This document shows positions 38,193 through 46,931 of a stretch of DNA of 64,000 nucleotides, piece after piece. The DNA is taken from contig NZ_FOXL01000002.1 in assembly GCF_900115705.1 (NCBI RefSeq), forward strand, positions 310,001 through 374,000. Reading direction: 5' to 3'. Positions within the stretch are counted from its first letter, which is position 1. Every line of letters starts with the position of its first letter. Source of the stretch: Frateuria terrea (GTDB lineage: Bacteria; Pseudomonadota; Gammaproteobacteria; Xanthomonadales; Rhodanobacteraceae). The position numbers and the translations under genes are program-made. The notes beneath the pieces are model-generated. The model ran no database searches. It had not been told where the DNA came from and saw nothing but the letters and a program-made list of their open reading frames with translations.

Positions 38193-39521
38193 AACCAGAG
38201 CGCGAAAGACAGGCCGCCTGCAACGGCTCGCCATGGCGCTGGCCTGTGCTGCGCCGGCACTGGCGCTGGCTGCCCCCGCCCGGTCCGACAGCGGCGATAC
38301 CGCCTGGATGCTTACCGCGGTGATGCTGGTGCTGCTGATGACCCTGCCGGGCCTGGCGCTGTTCTACGGCGGCATGGTGCGCGCGAAGAATCTGCTGTCA
38401 GTATTGATGCAGTGCTTCGCCATCACCGCGCTGGTCTCGGTGCTGTGGCTGCTCTACGGCTATTCGCTGGCTTTCAGCACGGTCGGGATGCAGGCAGGCG
38501 CGGTCGAGCTGCATTCGTTCGTGGGCGGTTTCGATCGAGCGTGGCTGGCGGGACTGCGACCAGATTCCCTGCATGGCGACATCCCCGAAAGCCTGTTCGT
38601 GATGTTCCAGCTCAGCTTCGCCATCATCACGCCGGCGCTGATCGTGGGCGCCTTCGCCGAACGGATGAAGTTCAGCGCCCTGCTCTGGTTCACCGGCCTG
38701 TGGCTGACGATGGTCTACCTGCCGATGGCACACATGGTGTGGGGCGGGCCCGGTGCGCTGCTCGGCGACCTGGGCGTGCTGGATTTCGCCGGTGGCACGG
38801 TGGTGCACATCAAGCCGGCGTCGCCGGGCTGGCCGCCTGCATGGTGATCGGCAAGCGCCGCGGCTGGCCGGCCACGCCGATGCCGCCACACAACGTCGGC
38901 TACACCGTGATCGGGGCGAGCCTGCTCTGGCTGGGCTGGTTCGGCTTCAACGCCGGCTCGGCGCTGGCCGCCGACGGCAGCGCGGGGATGGCCATGCTGG
39001 TGACGCAGATCGCCACGGCCGGCGCTGCGCTGGGCTGGTTGGCCGCCGAGTGGGCACTGCATGGCCGCCCGAGCGTGCTCGGCATCGTGTCCGGTGCGGT
39101 GGCCGGACTGGTGGCGGTGACGCCCGCCGCCGGCACGGCCGGACCGGCCGGCGCGCTGCTGCTGGGCAGCGTCGCCGGCGTCGTGTGCTTCTTCACCGCC
39201 ACACGGCTGAAATACCGGCTCGGCTACGACGATGCCCTGGACGTGTTCGGCGTGCACGCGGTGGCGGGCATTCTCGGCGGCTTGCTGACCGGGCCGCTGG
39301 CCTCGCCCGCGCTCGGCGGCTTCGGGACGGTGGCATCGCCGCTGGTGCAGCTGCGGATCCAGGCCGAGGGCGTCGGCTTCACCATCGCCTGGAGCACGGC
39401 CTGGAGTTTCGGGCTGCTCAAGCTGATCGACCGCACCATCGGGCTGCGCGTCACCGACGAGCAGGAGCTGATCGGACTGGATCTGGCGCTGCACGAGGAG
39501 CGCGGATACAACCTTTCCTGA
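38182..39521 (+). pseudogene. amtB: Ammonium transporter AmtB, single-base frameshift
   Basis: The first frame (38182-38847) encodes a signal-like segment, FYGGMVRAKNLLSVLMQ and the helices to TVVHI; the second frame (from 38814) continues with GVAGLAACMVIGKRRG, PHNVGYTVIGASLLWLGWFGFNAGSA and ends at 39521. The conserved junction VVHINAGVAGL (with the first channel His) is restored if one C is added between 38813 and 38814, giving about 446 residues, normal for Amt. All other Amt motifs, including the second channel His in FGVHAVAGILGG, look intact. As read, the product would stop at about residue 221 after five helices. Mutation or sequencing error cannot be told apart here. Confidence 0.88.
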
Positions 39522-39542
39522 AGCCGCCTTGCCTGGGGCGGC

Positions 39543-40817
39543 TCAGAGTCGGCCGTCGACCGCCTGCTGTGGCAGCACCGACTTGACGTCGTAGATCACC
39601 GCGCCTGGCTTGCCGAGCGCGCGGATGCGCGCAGCACCCATGTCGTGGAACTGGCGGTGCGCCACCGCCACGATGATCGCGTCGTAGCCCTGTGCGGGCT
39701 CGTCCACCAGCCGTACCCGGTAGGTGCGTTCGGCTTCGGCCGCATCGACCCAGGGGTCGTACACGTCCACCTGCGCGGCGGAGGATTCGAGTTCGCGCAC
39801 GATGTCGATCACACGCGTGTTGCGCAGGTCCGGGCAGTTCTCCTTGAAGGCGAAGCCCAGCACCAGCACGCGCGCATCGACGATGTGCAGGCGCCGCTCG
39901 CTCATCAGCCGGATCACGCGATCGGCCACGACGCTGCCCATGCGGCTGTTGATGCGCCGTGCCGCCAGGATCAGTTCCGGGTGATACCCAGTGACCTCGG
40001 CCTTGTGGGTGAGGTAGTAGGGATCCACGCCGATGCAGTGCCCGCCGACCAGGCCCGGGCGAAACGGCAGGAAGTTCCACTTGGTGCCGGCGGCGGCGAG
40101 CACTTCCTCGGTATCGATGCCCAGCCGGTGGAAGATCAGCGCCAGCTCGTTGACCAGCGCGATATTGACGTCGCGCTGCACGTTCTCGATCACCTTGGCC
40201 GACTCGGCGACGCGGATCGAGGAGGTCTTGTGCGTGCCGGCGTGGATGATGGTGCGGTAGAGCGCATCGACCCGCTCGGCCGCTTCGGGCGTCGACCCGG
40301 AAGTGAGCTTCACGATGTCGGTCACGCGCCGCGCGTGGTCGCCTGGATTGATCCGCTCCGGGCTGTAGCCACAGAAGAAATCGGTATTGAAGGTCAGCCT
40401 CGAGCCCTCGGCCAGCAGCGGCACGCAGACTTCCTCGGTCGTGCCTGGATACACGGTCGACTCGAACACCACCAGGTCGCCCCGCTTGAGCAGCGGGCCG
40501 AGCATGCGGCAGGCCGACTCCAGGGGCCTGAGGTCCGGCCGCTGGGCTTCGTCGATCGGGGTCGGCACGGTGACGACGAAGACATTGCAACGGGCCAGGT
40601 CGACAGCCCGGTCGGTGAAGGACAGCCGCGTGGCGATGCGCAGCTGTTCGGCCGTGGTTTCCAGCGTATGGTCATGGCCCTCGCGCAGTTCGGCCACGCG
40701 CGCCGCATCGATGTCGTAGCCGAGCGTGTCGAAGTGACGGCCGAATTCGACCGCCAGCGGCAAGCCCACGTAGCCCAGTCCGATGATGCCGATGTGTGGA
40801 GGAGTGCTGGCTTCCAT
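39543..40817 (-). CDS. tviB: UDP-sugar 6-dehydrogenase of the TviB/WbpO type
   Basis: A 424-residue nucleotide-sugar dehydrogenase. The Rossmann motif [17 protein letters not shown] is at the start, [13 protein letters not shown] and [13 protein letters not shown] are typical of TviB (VipA), and the catalytic Cys lies in [18 protein letters not shown] (about 265). It should oxidise UDP-N-acetylhexosamine (GlcNAc or GalNAc) at C6 to the uronate for capsule or O-antigen. No other polysaccharide gene is beside it. The start at 40817 gives the usual length of 424-425. Confidence 0.9.
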   Translation of the reverse strand: MEASTPPHIGIIGLGYVGLPLAVEFGRHFDTLGYDIDAARVAELREGHDHTLETTAEQLRIATRLSFTDRAVDLARCNVFVVTVPTPIDEAQRPDLRPLESACRMLGPLLKRGDLVVFESTVYPGTTEEVCVPLLAEGSRLTFNTDFFCGYSPERINPGDHARRVTDIVKLTSGSTPEAAERVDALYRTIIHAGTHKTSSIRVAESAKVIENVQRDVNIALVNELALIFHRLGIDTEEVLAAAGTKWNFLPFRPGLVGGHCIGVDPYYLTHKAEVTGYHPELILAARRINSRMGSVVADRVIRLMSERRLHIVDARVLVLGFAFKENCPDLRNTRVIDIVRELESSAAQVDVYDPWVDAAEAERTYRVRLVDEPAQGYDAIIVAVAHRQFHDMGAARIRALGKPGAVIYDVKSVLPQQAVDGRL

Positions 40818-40928
40818 GGGTTCTGGCAGGCGATGAAATTCGCTGAGCCTACAGGATGCCGGCGGCCGGGAGCCTGCCCCGCTTTGCATTTCGCCCATCA
40901 TGCACAGCCACCGCTCGAGCGTTCCTGC

Positions 40929-41432
40929 GTGGACGAACAGGCCCATCCCGAGCTTCCCTGGCCCGGCTTCTCGCCAGAGCGCCCGTTCGTGCTGCCGCTG
41001 CAGGCAGGACGCATGGCCACGCCCTTCGGCGAGGCATGCGAGATCGAGGGCGTGCGGCTTGTGCGCAAACCGGAATTCCACGTCACCGTGCTGAGCCAGG
41101 AGCTGTCCCGCACCGCCGCGGTCCTGGGCACGGCTCGGCTGCGTGCGTTGTACGAGTCCCGGCCGTGGACGCCGCGCCGGACCGGCCGCTACGCCCTGCT
41201 CCACGACGCCAAGCCGGCGCTCGGCGGCACGCTCGAACGCTGGTCGCTGATCGAGCATCTGGAGCTGCCTGCGATGGATCATTTCCGCGGCGAACTGGCG
41301 CGCATGCTGGGCCCGACCCTGGCCGACCCGGTGCCGCACGTGACCCATTTCGTGCGCGGCGCCCCCAACGGTATCGGCGTGCCGAACACCCGTGCGCTGC
41401 AGGCGCTTCAGCTGCGCGAGGTGTTGCTCTGA
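40929..41432 (+). CDS. Uncharacterised protein with two HxT motifs (possible 2H phosphoesterase)
   Basis: About 167 residues if read from GTG 40929; the next in-frame Met is at 41013, so the start is uncertain. Two HVT motifs (about residues 51-53 and 137-139), 86 residues apart, match the H-x-T pairs of the 2H phosphoesterase superfamily (RNA ligase/cyclic phosphodiesterase-like). The region between has [16 protein letters not shown] and [18 protein letters not shown]. The fold call is inference from these motifs. Divergent from tviB. Confidence 0.6.
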   Translation: MDEQAHPELPWPGFSPERPFVLPLQAGRMATPFGEACEIEGVRLVRKPEFHVTVLSQELSRTAAVLGTARLRALYESRPWTPRRTGRYALLHDAKPALGGTLERWSLIEHLELPAMDHFRGELARMLGPTLADPVPHVTHFVRGAPNGIGVPNTRALQALQLREVLL

Positions 41433-41496
41433 CCATCACCCGGCCCGCACGCCGGCCGCACCACACTGGGGCCCTCCAGCCAGCGAGGGCAGCCTC

Positions 41497-41793
41497 ATGC
41501 GAGAACCGATCGAACCGGGCTTCATGGTCTTCGTCGCCGACGGCGAACTCGGCGTGGGCGCCGTGCGCGAAGTGCATGCGGAGAGCCGGGAACTGGTGGT
41601 CAACGTCGAGAACGGCGGCGATTTCACGCTGCCGGCCGAGGCCATCCGCGACGTGCACGAGGGCAAGGTGATCCTCGACATCGACCACCTGCCGCAGGCG
41701 ATGCGCAACGCGCTGAGGCACCCGCACGACGCCGAGTACCCGGACTCGGTCTACGCCGCGACCGACCCGCGCGACGGTGCGCTCAAGGACTGA
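41497..41793 (+). CDS. Small PRC-barrel/DUF2171-like protein
   Basis: A 98-residue protein from ATG 41497 with GAGGG about 10 bases upstream. It has a small beta-rich pattern: IEPGFMVFVADGELGVGAVREV, LVVNVENGGDFTLPAEAIRDVHEGKVILDI, similar to PRC-barrel or DUF2171 domains (D-G-x-G-V...E-A-I-x-x-V-x-x-x-x-V-x-L). No catalytic motif. Placed between the 2H-like gene and the Maa acetyltransferase, with 7 bases to the latter. Confidence 0.6.
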   Translation: MREPIEPGFMVFVADGELGVGAVREVHAESRELVVNVENGGDFTLPAEAIRDVHEGKVILDIDHLPQAMRNALRHPHDAEYPDSVYAATDPRDGALKD

Positions 41794-41800
41794 AGCGCAG

Positions 41801-42349
41801 GTGCGCGGCGAGAAGGAAAAGATGCTCGCCGGCGATCTCTACGACGCCAGCGATGCTCAGCTTCAGTCCGACCTCGCCGCGAACCACCGCTGGCTGGCCC
41901 GCTACAACGCCGCGTTGGCCGAAGGGCCGGCGCAGTGGCATGCCCTGCTGAAGGAACGCCTGGCCATGGTCGGTGACGGCGCGGTCATCCGACCGCCGTT
42001 CCATTGCGACTACGGCTTCAACATCCACCTGGGCGCGGGCGTGTTCATCAATTTCAACTGCGTCATCCTGGACGTGGTCGAGGTGCACATCGGCGAACGC
42101 ACGCAGATCGGACCTGGCGTGCAGGTCCTCGCCGCCGACCATCCGCGCGATCCGGCGAAGCGCGCCACCGGCGAGGAATTCGGGCGGCCGGTGCGGATCG
42201 GCCGCAACGTGTGGATCGGCGCCGGCGCGCTGATCCTGCCGGGCGTCAGCGTGGGCGACGACGCCCTCGTCGGTGCCGGCAGCGTGGTCACCCGCGACGT
42301 GCCCGCCGGTGCCACCGTGGTCGGCAACCCGGCGCGCGTTCGCGGCTGA
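41801..42349 (+). CDS. maa: Maltose O-acetyltransferase-like sugar acetyltransferase
   Basis: A 182-residue hexapeptide-repeat enzyme. From GTG 41801 the N-terminus reads MRGEKEKMLAGDLYDASD, closely matching E. coli Maa (EKEKM-AGELY) and giving the same length (183), so this start was preferred to ATG 41822. The left-handed beta-helix repeats run from about residue 70 to 175, with the catalytic His in VLAADHPRDPAKR and the closing AGATVVGNPARV. It transfers acetyl from acetyl-CoA to sugars such as glucose or maltose. The true acceptor may differ. Confidence 0.88.
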   Translation: MRGEKEKMLAGDLYDASDAQLQSDLAANHRWLARYNAALAEGPAQWHALLKERLAMVGDGAVIRPPFHCDYGFNIHLGAGVFINFNCVILDVVEVHIGERTQIGPGVQVLAADHPRDPAKRATGEEFGRPVRIGRNVWIGAGALILPGVSVGDDALVGAGSVVTRDVPAGATVVGNPARVRG

Positions 42350-42479
42350 CCGCAGCGATCAGGGAACCGCCGTACTGATCCGTTCAGTGCCCGCGGCCAC
42401 CACGCTCGCGGTGCTCAGGCGTGCCCCGTAGGCGGCATGCCAAGGCGCTGCTGACCATATCCTCTCAGCAGGGGAGCGC

Positions 42480-43118
42480 TCAGCCGGGCGTGGCCACGTC
42501 GAACGCATACGCCGTGCGCTGCGCGGCGGGCCGCTCGCGCCAGGCCGCGGCGAAGGCGGCGAGATGGCGATAGGGCGCGAGCGGCAGCGTGTCACGGAAC
42601 GCCAGGTGTTCGAGCAGGCAGAACAGCGACGCTTCGAGCAGGCTGAGGTCGTGCGCAGGCAGCCCGCGCAAGACCGACTCCAGGTTCGCATCCAGCCACG
42701 CCAGGGCGTTGCGGAAGCCGTCCGCCGCCTTGGCGAAATACACGTTCTCCGCCGGCAGCCGCGCCACCTGCATGCCGAACACCAGCTGCACCTGCGCGTT
42801 CATGCCGTGCCAGACGAGTTCCTGCGCGTTGCGCGCGCGCAGGTCGGGCAGTTGCCCGGTCCAGACGATGCGAGCCGGCTGGCTGGCACGTTCCGCCAGG
42901 GCGTGGCAGATGTTCTCCGCGCCGAACACGGGCCCTTCAGGCAGCACCAGCACCGGCAGCTTGAGTGCCGGGTTGCCGGCGTAGTCCGCTGGATCGCGCG
43001 ACGCCAGGTCGTGCAACGGCACGAACGCATAGGCGACGCCCAATTCCTCGGCGAACAGGCGCACAAGCCGGGTGAAGTGGGAACTGCTGCGTCCGACGAG
43101 GCGCGGCTGATCGGGCAT
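42480..43118 (-). CDS. Glutathione S-transferase family protein
   Basis: A 212-residue GST-like protein: an N-terminal thioredoxin-fold half (RLVGRSSSHFTRLVRLFAEELGVAYAFVPL, NPALKLPVLVLPEGPVFGAENI with the cis-Pro and the E-N/S glutathione-binding turn) and a helical C-terminal half (LAWLDANLESVLRGLPAHDLSLLEASLFCLLEHL). The Ser-rich SSS near residue 10 would provide the glutathione-activating Ser. Substrate unknown. Start set at 43118; an upstream Met is possible. Confidence 0.8.
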   Translation of the reverse strand: MPDQPRLVGRSSSHFTRLVRLFAEELGVAYAFVPLHDLASRDPADYAGNPALKLPVLVLPEGPVFGAENICHALAERASQPARIVWTGQLPDLRARNAQELVWHGMNAQVQLVFGMQVARLPAENVYFAKAADGFRNALAWLDANLESVLRGLPAHDLSLLEASLFCLLEHLAFRDTLPLAPYRHLAAFAAAWRERPAAQRTAYAFDVATPG

Positions 43119-43182
43119 GCGGCGTGTCCGGTGGGGGCGGGCCTCGCCAATGTAGGACATCGGCCCGCTTCGCGCAGTCGCT

Positions 43183-43575
43183 TCAAGCCGCGCCGGCCGC
43201 CATCGCTTCGGCGGCGCGGCAATGCCCGCTGTCAGGGCCTTCCATCTGGCGCACCTCGCATTCGAGATCCCATTCGTTCCCGTGCAGCGCCAGGAACCGC
43301 TTGGTGAGCTCGATTGCCTGGACCATCGATTCGGCGTTGAGGATGGCGTAGCCGCCAATCACCTCTTTGCTTTCGGTGAACGGCCCGTCGGTGGTCGACA
43401 GCCGGCCCTGGCACAGCCTGAGCCGCACGCCCTCGGCGCTGGGGCGCAGGCCCGCGGTATCGACCAGGGTGCCTTCGCGGGTCATCTGTTCGATCAGCCT
43501 GCCCATGTCGGCGGTCAGCTGCTCGCTGGGCATCCGGCCGGTTTCCTGGATACGGATCATGGATAGGAAGCGCAT
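43183..43575 (-). CDS. YCII/DGPF-domain protein
   Basis: A 130-residue protein with the DGPF motif (STTDGPFTESKEVIGGYAIL, about residues 61-80) and the family start MRFLSMIRIQETGRMPSEQL. YCII-related proteins have a ferredoxin-like fold and unknown enzymatic roles; DGPF members are often next to ECF sigma factors, but none is adjacent here. A good GAAGGAGAA ribosome site precedes the ATG at 43575. Confidence 0.85.
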   Translation of the reverse strand: MRFLSMIRIQETGRMPSEQLTADMGRLIEQMTREGTLVDTAGLRPSAEGVRLRLCQGRLSTTDGPFTESKEVIGGYAILNAESMVQAIELTKRFLALHGNEWDLECEVRQMEGPDSGHCRAAEAMAAGAA

Positions 43576-43889
43576 GGTGGTTCTCCTTCGATGGGGTGAT
43601 CGGCTGCGGCGCGCTCGCTGCGCCTGCGGGTACGACGCGCGGGGGCGCGCCGAATCGACACGCCCGGCTGGCCCTTGCGGGACGCAGCGGCTCCTCGGTA
43701 CCGCTACCGCGGCAAGGCCAGGGTGGGACGGAGGATCGGATGCGCCGTCGGTGGCGCATGACCGGCCTGTGGACAGGGCCCGCGCGCAACGCTCCCCGGG
43801 CCCCATCAGGCGATCAGCGCCGGGACGCCATGGCAACCGGGATGGTCCCAGCTTCCATGGGCCAGGACTTTCCTCTAACGCGGACGTTG
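43576..43889. other. Intergenic stretch, no gene supported
   Basis: The 314 bases between the YCII gene start and the stop of the next minus-strand gene contain only short shadow frames. No terminator or repeat stands out; the YCII promoter must lie in its left part. Confidence 0.6.
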
Positions 43890-44429
43890 TTACCGGTGGC
43901 GCGGCGCCGGGGCCGGTGCGACACCGCGCGAGGCGTTCTGAGTCGGCGGGTTGAAGATGCGTGGCTGGCTGGGCCAGTAGTAGCCGGGCGGGCGCTGGTA
44001 GAACCGTTGCCGCGGCGACATGTCGGTGCGGCTCTTCAACGCCAGCCGATGGCCGTCGATGTGCACCCAGTACCAGGAGCCCGGCGGCACCGGCGAGGTC
44101 GATACGTAGACGAAGCGGGCGTCGTACTGGCCGTCCGGCCGCGAAGAGGTTTCCAGGCCCAGGTTGATGACGAACTGGCTCGATACCGCCCGCCCGTGGT
44201 CGTTCGCCGGCTTGGTGATCATCTCGTCCAGGGTCTGGCGCAACAGCCGGTCGTAGCGCGGCGCCAGCTCGACCGCGGGCGAGACGTCGGTGACCTTGCC
44301 GTGGCTGTCCACCTGCACCAGCACAGGCAGGACCCTGGGCGTGAAGTGGTTGATCGACATCGAGGTGGCCGCCGCGCCCTGGCCAGCGACCAGCGCGCCC
44401 GACGCCAGGAACGCACAGAACCTTTTCAT
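43890..44429 (-). CDS. Secreted protein with a TonB-C-terminal-like region
   Basis: A 179-residue protein with a signal peptide (LASGALVAGQGAA-A, cut about residue 20). The stretch LPVLVQVDSHGKVTDVSPAVELAPRYDRLLRQTLDEMITKP resembles the beta-alpha-beta C-terminal domain of TonB-like proteins. The C-terminal 50 residues are Pro/Arg/Tyr-rich and probably unstructured. No membrane anchor remains after cleavage, so it is not a TonB itself. An excellent CGGAGG site lies before ATG 44429. Divergent from the GST gene at 44572. Confidence 0.65.
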   Translation of the reverse strand: MKRFCAFLASGALVAGQGAAATSMSINHFTPRVLPVLVQVDSHGKVTDVSPAVELAPRYDRLLRQTLDEMITKPANDHGRAVSSQFVINLGLETSSRPDGQYDARFVYVSTSPVPPGSWYWVHIDGHRLALKSRTDMSPRQRFYQRPPGYYWPSQPRIFNPPTQNASRGVAPAPAPRHR

Positions 44430-44571
44430 GAAGACCTCCGCGTTTCGTGGCCAACCCCCTTGTTGATAGTAGTACCGCCATGGGGGTGCCACCAGCAGCC
44501 CCGTCCATGTGCCGACTGTCGATTCCCGGCCTGCCCGAGCGTCGTGATGCACGACCCCGAGGAAACCCGCC

Positions 44572-45234
44572 ATGCCCGGAACCCTGCCCCGGCTCTATGC
44601 CCACCCGTTTTCCTCCTACAGCCAGAAGGCGCTCGTCGCCCTGTACGAGAACGACACGCCGTTCGAATACCGCTCGCTGGAGGATCCCCAGGCCAACCAG
44701 GAGCTGGCGGCGTTGTGGCCGATGCGCCGCTTCCCCGTACTGGTCGACCAGGGCCATACGGTGATCGAGGCGAGCTGCGTCATCGAGTACCTGGAGCTGC
44801 ACCATCCGGGCCCGGTGCGCCTGATCCCAGCGGACCCGAAAGCGGCGCTCCAGGTGCGCATGCTGGACCGGTTCTTCGACAACTACCTGTCGACGCCCCA
44901 GCAGAAGGTCGTGATCGACCGCCTGCGTCCGGAAGCGAGCCGCGATGCCCACGGCGTGGACGAAGCCCGCAGGATGCTGGAGACGGCCTACGCCTGGCTG
45001 GACAGGCACATGGCCGGACGCGAGTGGGCTGCCGCCGATGGCTTCAGCCTGGCCGACTGCGCGGCCGCGCCCTTCCTGTTCTATGCCCACTGGACCCACG
45101 CCATCGATCCGGCGTTTGCCAATGTGCACGCCTATCGCGCGCGCCTGCTGGCGCGGCCCTCGTTCGCCCGTGCGGTCGACGAGGGACGGCCTTATCGCCA
45201 TTACTTCCCGCTCGGCACGCCCGATCGCGACTGA
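44572..45234 (+). CDS. Glutathione S-transferase
   Basis: A 220-residue cytosolic GST: the N-terminal half LPRLYAHPFSSYSQKALVALYENDTPFEYRSL with the active Ser/Tyr region, FPVLVDQGHTVIEASCVIEYLE with the cis-Pro and the E-x-S-C glutathione motif, and an all-helical C-terminal half ending in the G-FSLADCAAAPFLFY N-capping box. Probable detoxification or peroxide role; substrate unknown. Followed by the DUF899 gene after 20 bases, so likely co-transcribed. Confidence 0.88.
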   Translation: MPGTLPRLYAHPFSSYSQKALVALYENDTPFEYRSLEDPQANQELAALWPMRRFPVLVDQGHTVIEASCVIEYLELHHPGPVRLIPADPKAALQVRMLDRFFDNYLSTPQQKVVIDRLRPEASRDAHGVDEARRMLETAYAWLDRHMAGREWAAADGFSLADCAAAPFLFYAHWTHAIDPAFANVHAYRARLLARPSFARAVDEGRPYRHYFPLGTPDRD

Positions 45235-45254
45235 ACCTGCCCGGAGACCCGACC

Positions 45255-45989
45255 ATGATCCCATCCACCCTCGTACCCGCCACCGAGCTGGCACGACGCA
45301 ACCCCATGCGCTTCCCCAACGAGAGCGAGGCTTATCGCCTGGCCCGCCAGGCCCTGCTCGCGGAGGAAATCGAGCTGCGCCGCCACATCGAGCGCGTGGC
45401 TGAACAGCGTCGCGCGCTGCCGCCGGGCGGCGAGGTGACCGGCAACTACCGTTTCGCGGGCGAGCAGGGACCAGCCGACTTCGCCGGCCTGTTCGGCGAC
45501 AAGCAGACGCTGGTGGTCTACAGCTGGATGTTCGGACCGCAGCGCGCACGCCCTTGCCCGATGTGCACTTCGCTGCTCAGCGCATGGGACGGCGAGGCGC
45601 GCGACATGGAACAGCGCATCGCGTTGGCGGTGGTGGCGCGTTCGCCGATCGAACGGCTGAGCGCGTTCAAGCGCGAGCGCGGCTGGCGCCAGCTCAGACT
45701 CTATTCGGACCTCGATGGAGCCTACAGCCGCGACTACTTCGGCATGGCAAGCGACGGCAGCGACGGTGACCAGGCCGGCTTCAACGTGTTCACCCGCCGC
45801 GGCGGCGTGATCCGCCATTTCTGGAGCGGCGAGATGGGCTTCGAGAGCGCCGATCCGGGCCAGGACCCGCGCGGGGCACCGGACCTGATGCCGTTGTGGA
45901 CGGTACTCGATTGCACGCCCGAAGGGCGCGGCACCGACTGGTATCCGCGACTGGACTACCAAGAGCCGACGCACGCCACCACCGGCTGA
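45255..45989 (+). CDS. DUF899 family thioredoxin-like protein
   Basis: A 244-residue DUF899 protein. After an N-terminal helix (SEAYRLARQALLAEEIELRRHIERVAEQRR) it has the family pattern YRFAGEQGPADFAGLFGDKQTLVVYSWMFGPQRARPCPMCTSLLSAWDG, with a CPMC redox-type pair, and GFNVFTRRGGVIRHFWS. These proteins are thioredoxin-fold with no assigned substrate. In an apparent two-gene unit with a GST, and followed by a terminator-like hairpin at 46018-46040. Confidence 0.82.
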   Translation: MIPSTLVPATELARRNPMRFPNESEAYRLARQALLAEEIELRRHIERVAEQRRALPPGGEVTGNYRFAGEQGPADFAGLFGDKQTLVVYSWMFGPQRARPCPMCTSLLSAWDGEARDMEQRIALAVVARSPIERLSAFKRERGWRQLRLYSDLDGAYSRDYFGMASDGSDGDQAGFNVFTRRGGVIRHFWSGEMGFESADPGQDPRGAPDLMPLWTVLDCTPEGRGTDWYPRLDYQEPTHATTG

Positions 45990-46017
45990 GCACCCGGCCG
46001 CGCCATCGTTGGATGAC

Positions 46018-46040
46018 GAAGGGCCGCATGGCGGCCCTTC
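46018..46040. terminator. Bidirectional terminator-like hairpin between convergent genes
   Basis: GAAGGGCCGC and GCGGCCCTTC pair around a 3-base loop, between the stops of the DUF899 gene and a convergent small gene. There is no T run, so termination is probable but unproven. Confidence 0.55.
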
Positions 46041-46061
46041 CGGTCATGGCATCGCCCAGAG

Positions 46062-46241
46062 TCATCCCCGCCTGCCGTCGTGGTCGCCGTCCTTGCGGCG
46101 CACCAGGCCCCGCCCGCTGCCCTCCTCGCGGTAACCCTGCTTCGACGCCGCCTGTGGCTGGCGGCGGCTCTGGATATCCCTGGCCTCGCTCTTCAGTCCC
46201 TCCTTGTGTTGCGCATTGAGCTTCTGCTGCTCGGGACGCAT
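46062..46241 (-). CDS. Small charged protein, unknown
   Basis: A 59-residue Lys/Arg/Gln-rich protein (MRPEQQKLNAQHKEGLKSEA at the start, a Gly/Arg/Asp-rich end). I do not recognise a family. It is accepted as real because a perfect AGGAGG ribosome site lies 7 bases before the ATG at 46241, and because it is placed tandem to the secreted Gly-rich gene. The composition suggests an unstructured protein such as those induced in stress; that is inference. Confidence 0.5.
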   Translation of the reverse strand: MRPEQQKLNAQHKEGLKSEARDIQSRRQPQAASKQGYREEGSGRGLVRRKDGDHDGRRG

Positions 46242-46324
46242 GCATCCTCCTGTCGCGAACCGGGCCACGAGTGGGTCACGGGAGGCGGGCCCGACCATCC
46301 GCCTCGCCGCGCACTCGGCCGGCG

Positions 46325-46726
46325 TCAGCCGCCGCCGTTCCTGGGATTCTGTCCAGCGCCGGAGTGCTTGCCGTAGCCGCCCTGCCGGTTGGCGCAGTTG
46401 GCCTGGTCGCCCCAATCGGTCGATCCCCTGCTGGCAGCGCCCTGCACTGGGGAGCCCGGTGGGCGGTTGGCTTCGGCGACGTTGCCCGCGGCGGTCGAGA
46501 CCCGGTTGGCGCAACCTTCGGTGGTGCCATTCATGCCGTTGGCACCGTTGGCTCCGTTCATGCCGGCGGTGGCTCCGCCCATCGTGCCCTGGGCGCCGTT
46601 CTGCCGTTGGCCGGCCTGTCCCGGGGCGGACCCGCTGTTGCCGGCATTGCCGCCGCCGGTGCTCTGCGCGTAGGTGCCGCCACAGGCCATCGTGATGGCG
46701 ATCGCACCGGCCACCAGGGTTTCCAT
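46325..46726 (-). CDS. Small secreted Gly/Asn/Ala-rich protein
   Basis: A 133-residue protein with a signal peptide (VAGAIAITMACGGTYAQ-S, cut about residue 22). The mature part is made of low-complexity Gly/Asn/Ala/Gln repeats (GMNGANGANGMNG, with G-N-x units) and a tail holding two Cys (EGCANR, ANCANRQGG). No family recognised. AAGGACA precedes ATG 46726. Probably periplasmic or surface-exposed; role unknown. It lies 205 bases downstream of the HWE kinase gene on the same strand. Confidence 0.6.
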   Translation of the reverse strand: METLVAGAIAITMACGGTYAQSTGGGNAGNSGSAPGQAGQRQNGAQGTMGGATAGMNGANGANGMNGTTEGCANRVSTAAGNVAEANRPPGSPVQGAASRGSTDWGDQANCANRQGGYGKHSGAGQNPRNGGG

Positions 46727-46931
46727 GCAAATGTCCTTGGGCCATCGCCTCGTCTGGATGGGGAGCACGGCCAGGAAAAGCGGTCCGGCCGATAGGCAAG
46801 AGTGCGCAGCATCGGGTTCGATGGGCGCGACCCCGCCGCGCCGCAGGTGAAACCAGGCGCGGCCATGTTGCTGGCGTTCGGGGTCCGCAAGAGGGCAGAC
46901 ACAAGTCTGCGCGCCGCGCGCAACCCGTGGT

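Noticed and set aside
41013-41432. ATG start for the HxT-motif protein
   Set aside because: It would leave only 140 residues and remove a conserved-looking N-terminal segment; GTG 40929 was preferred, with reservation.
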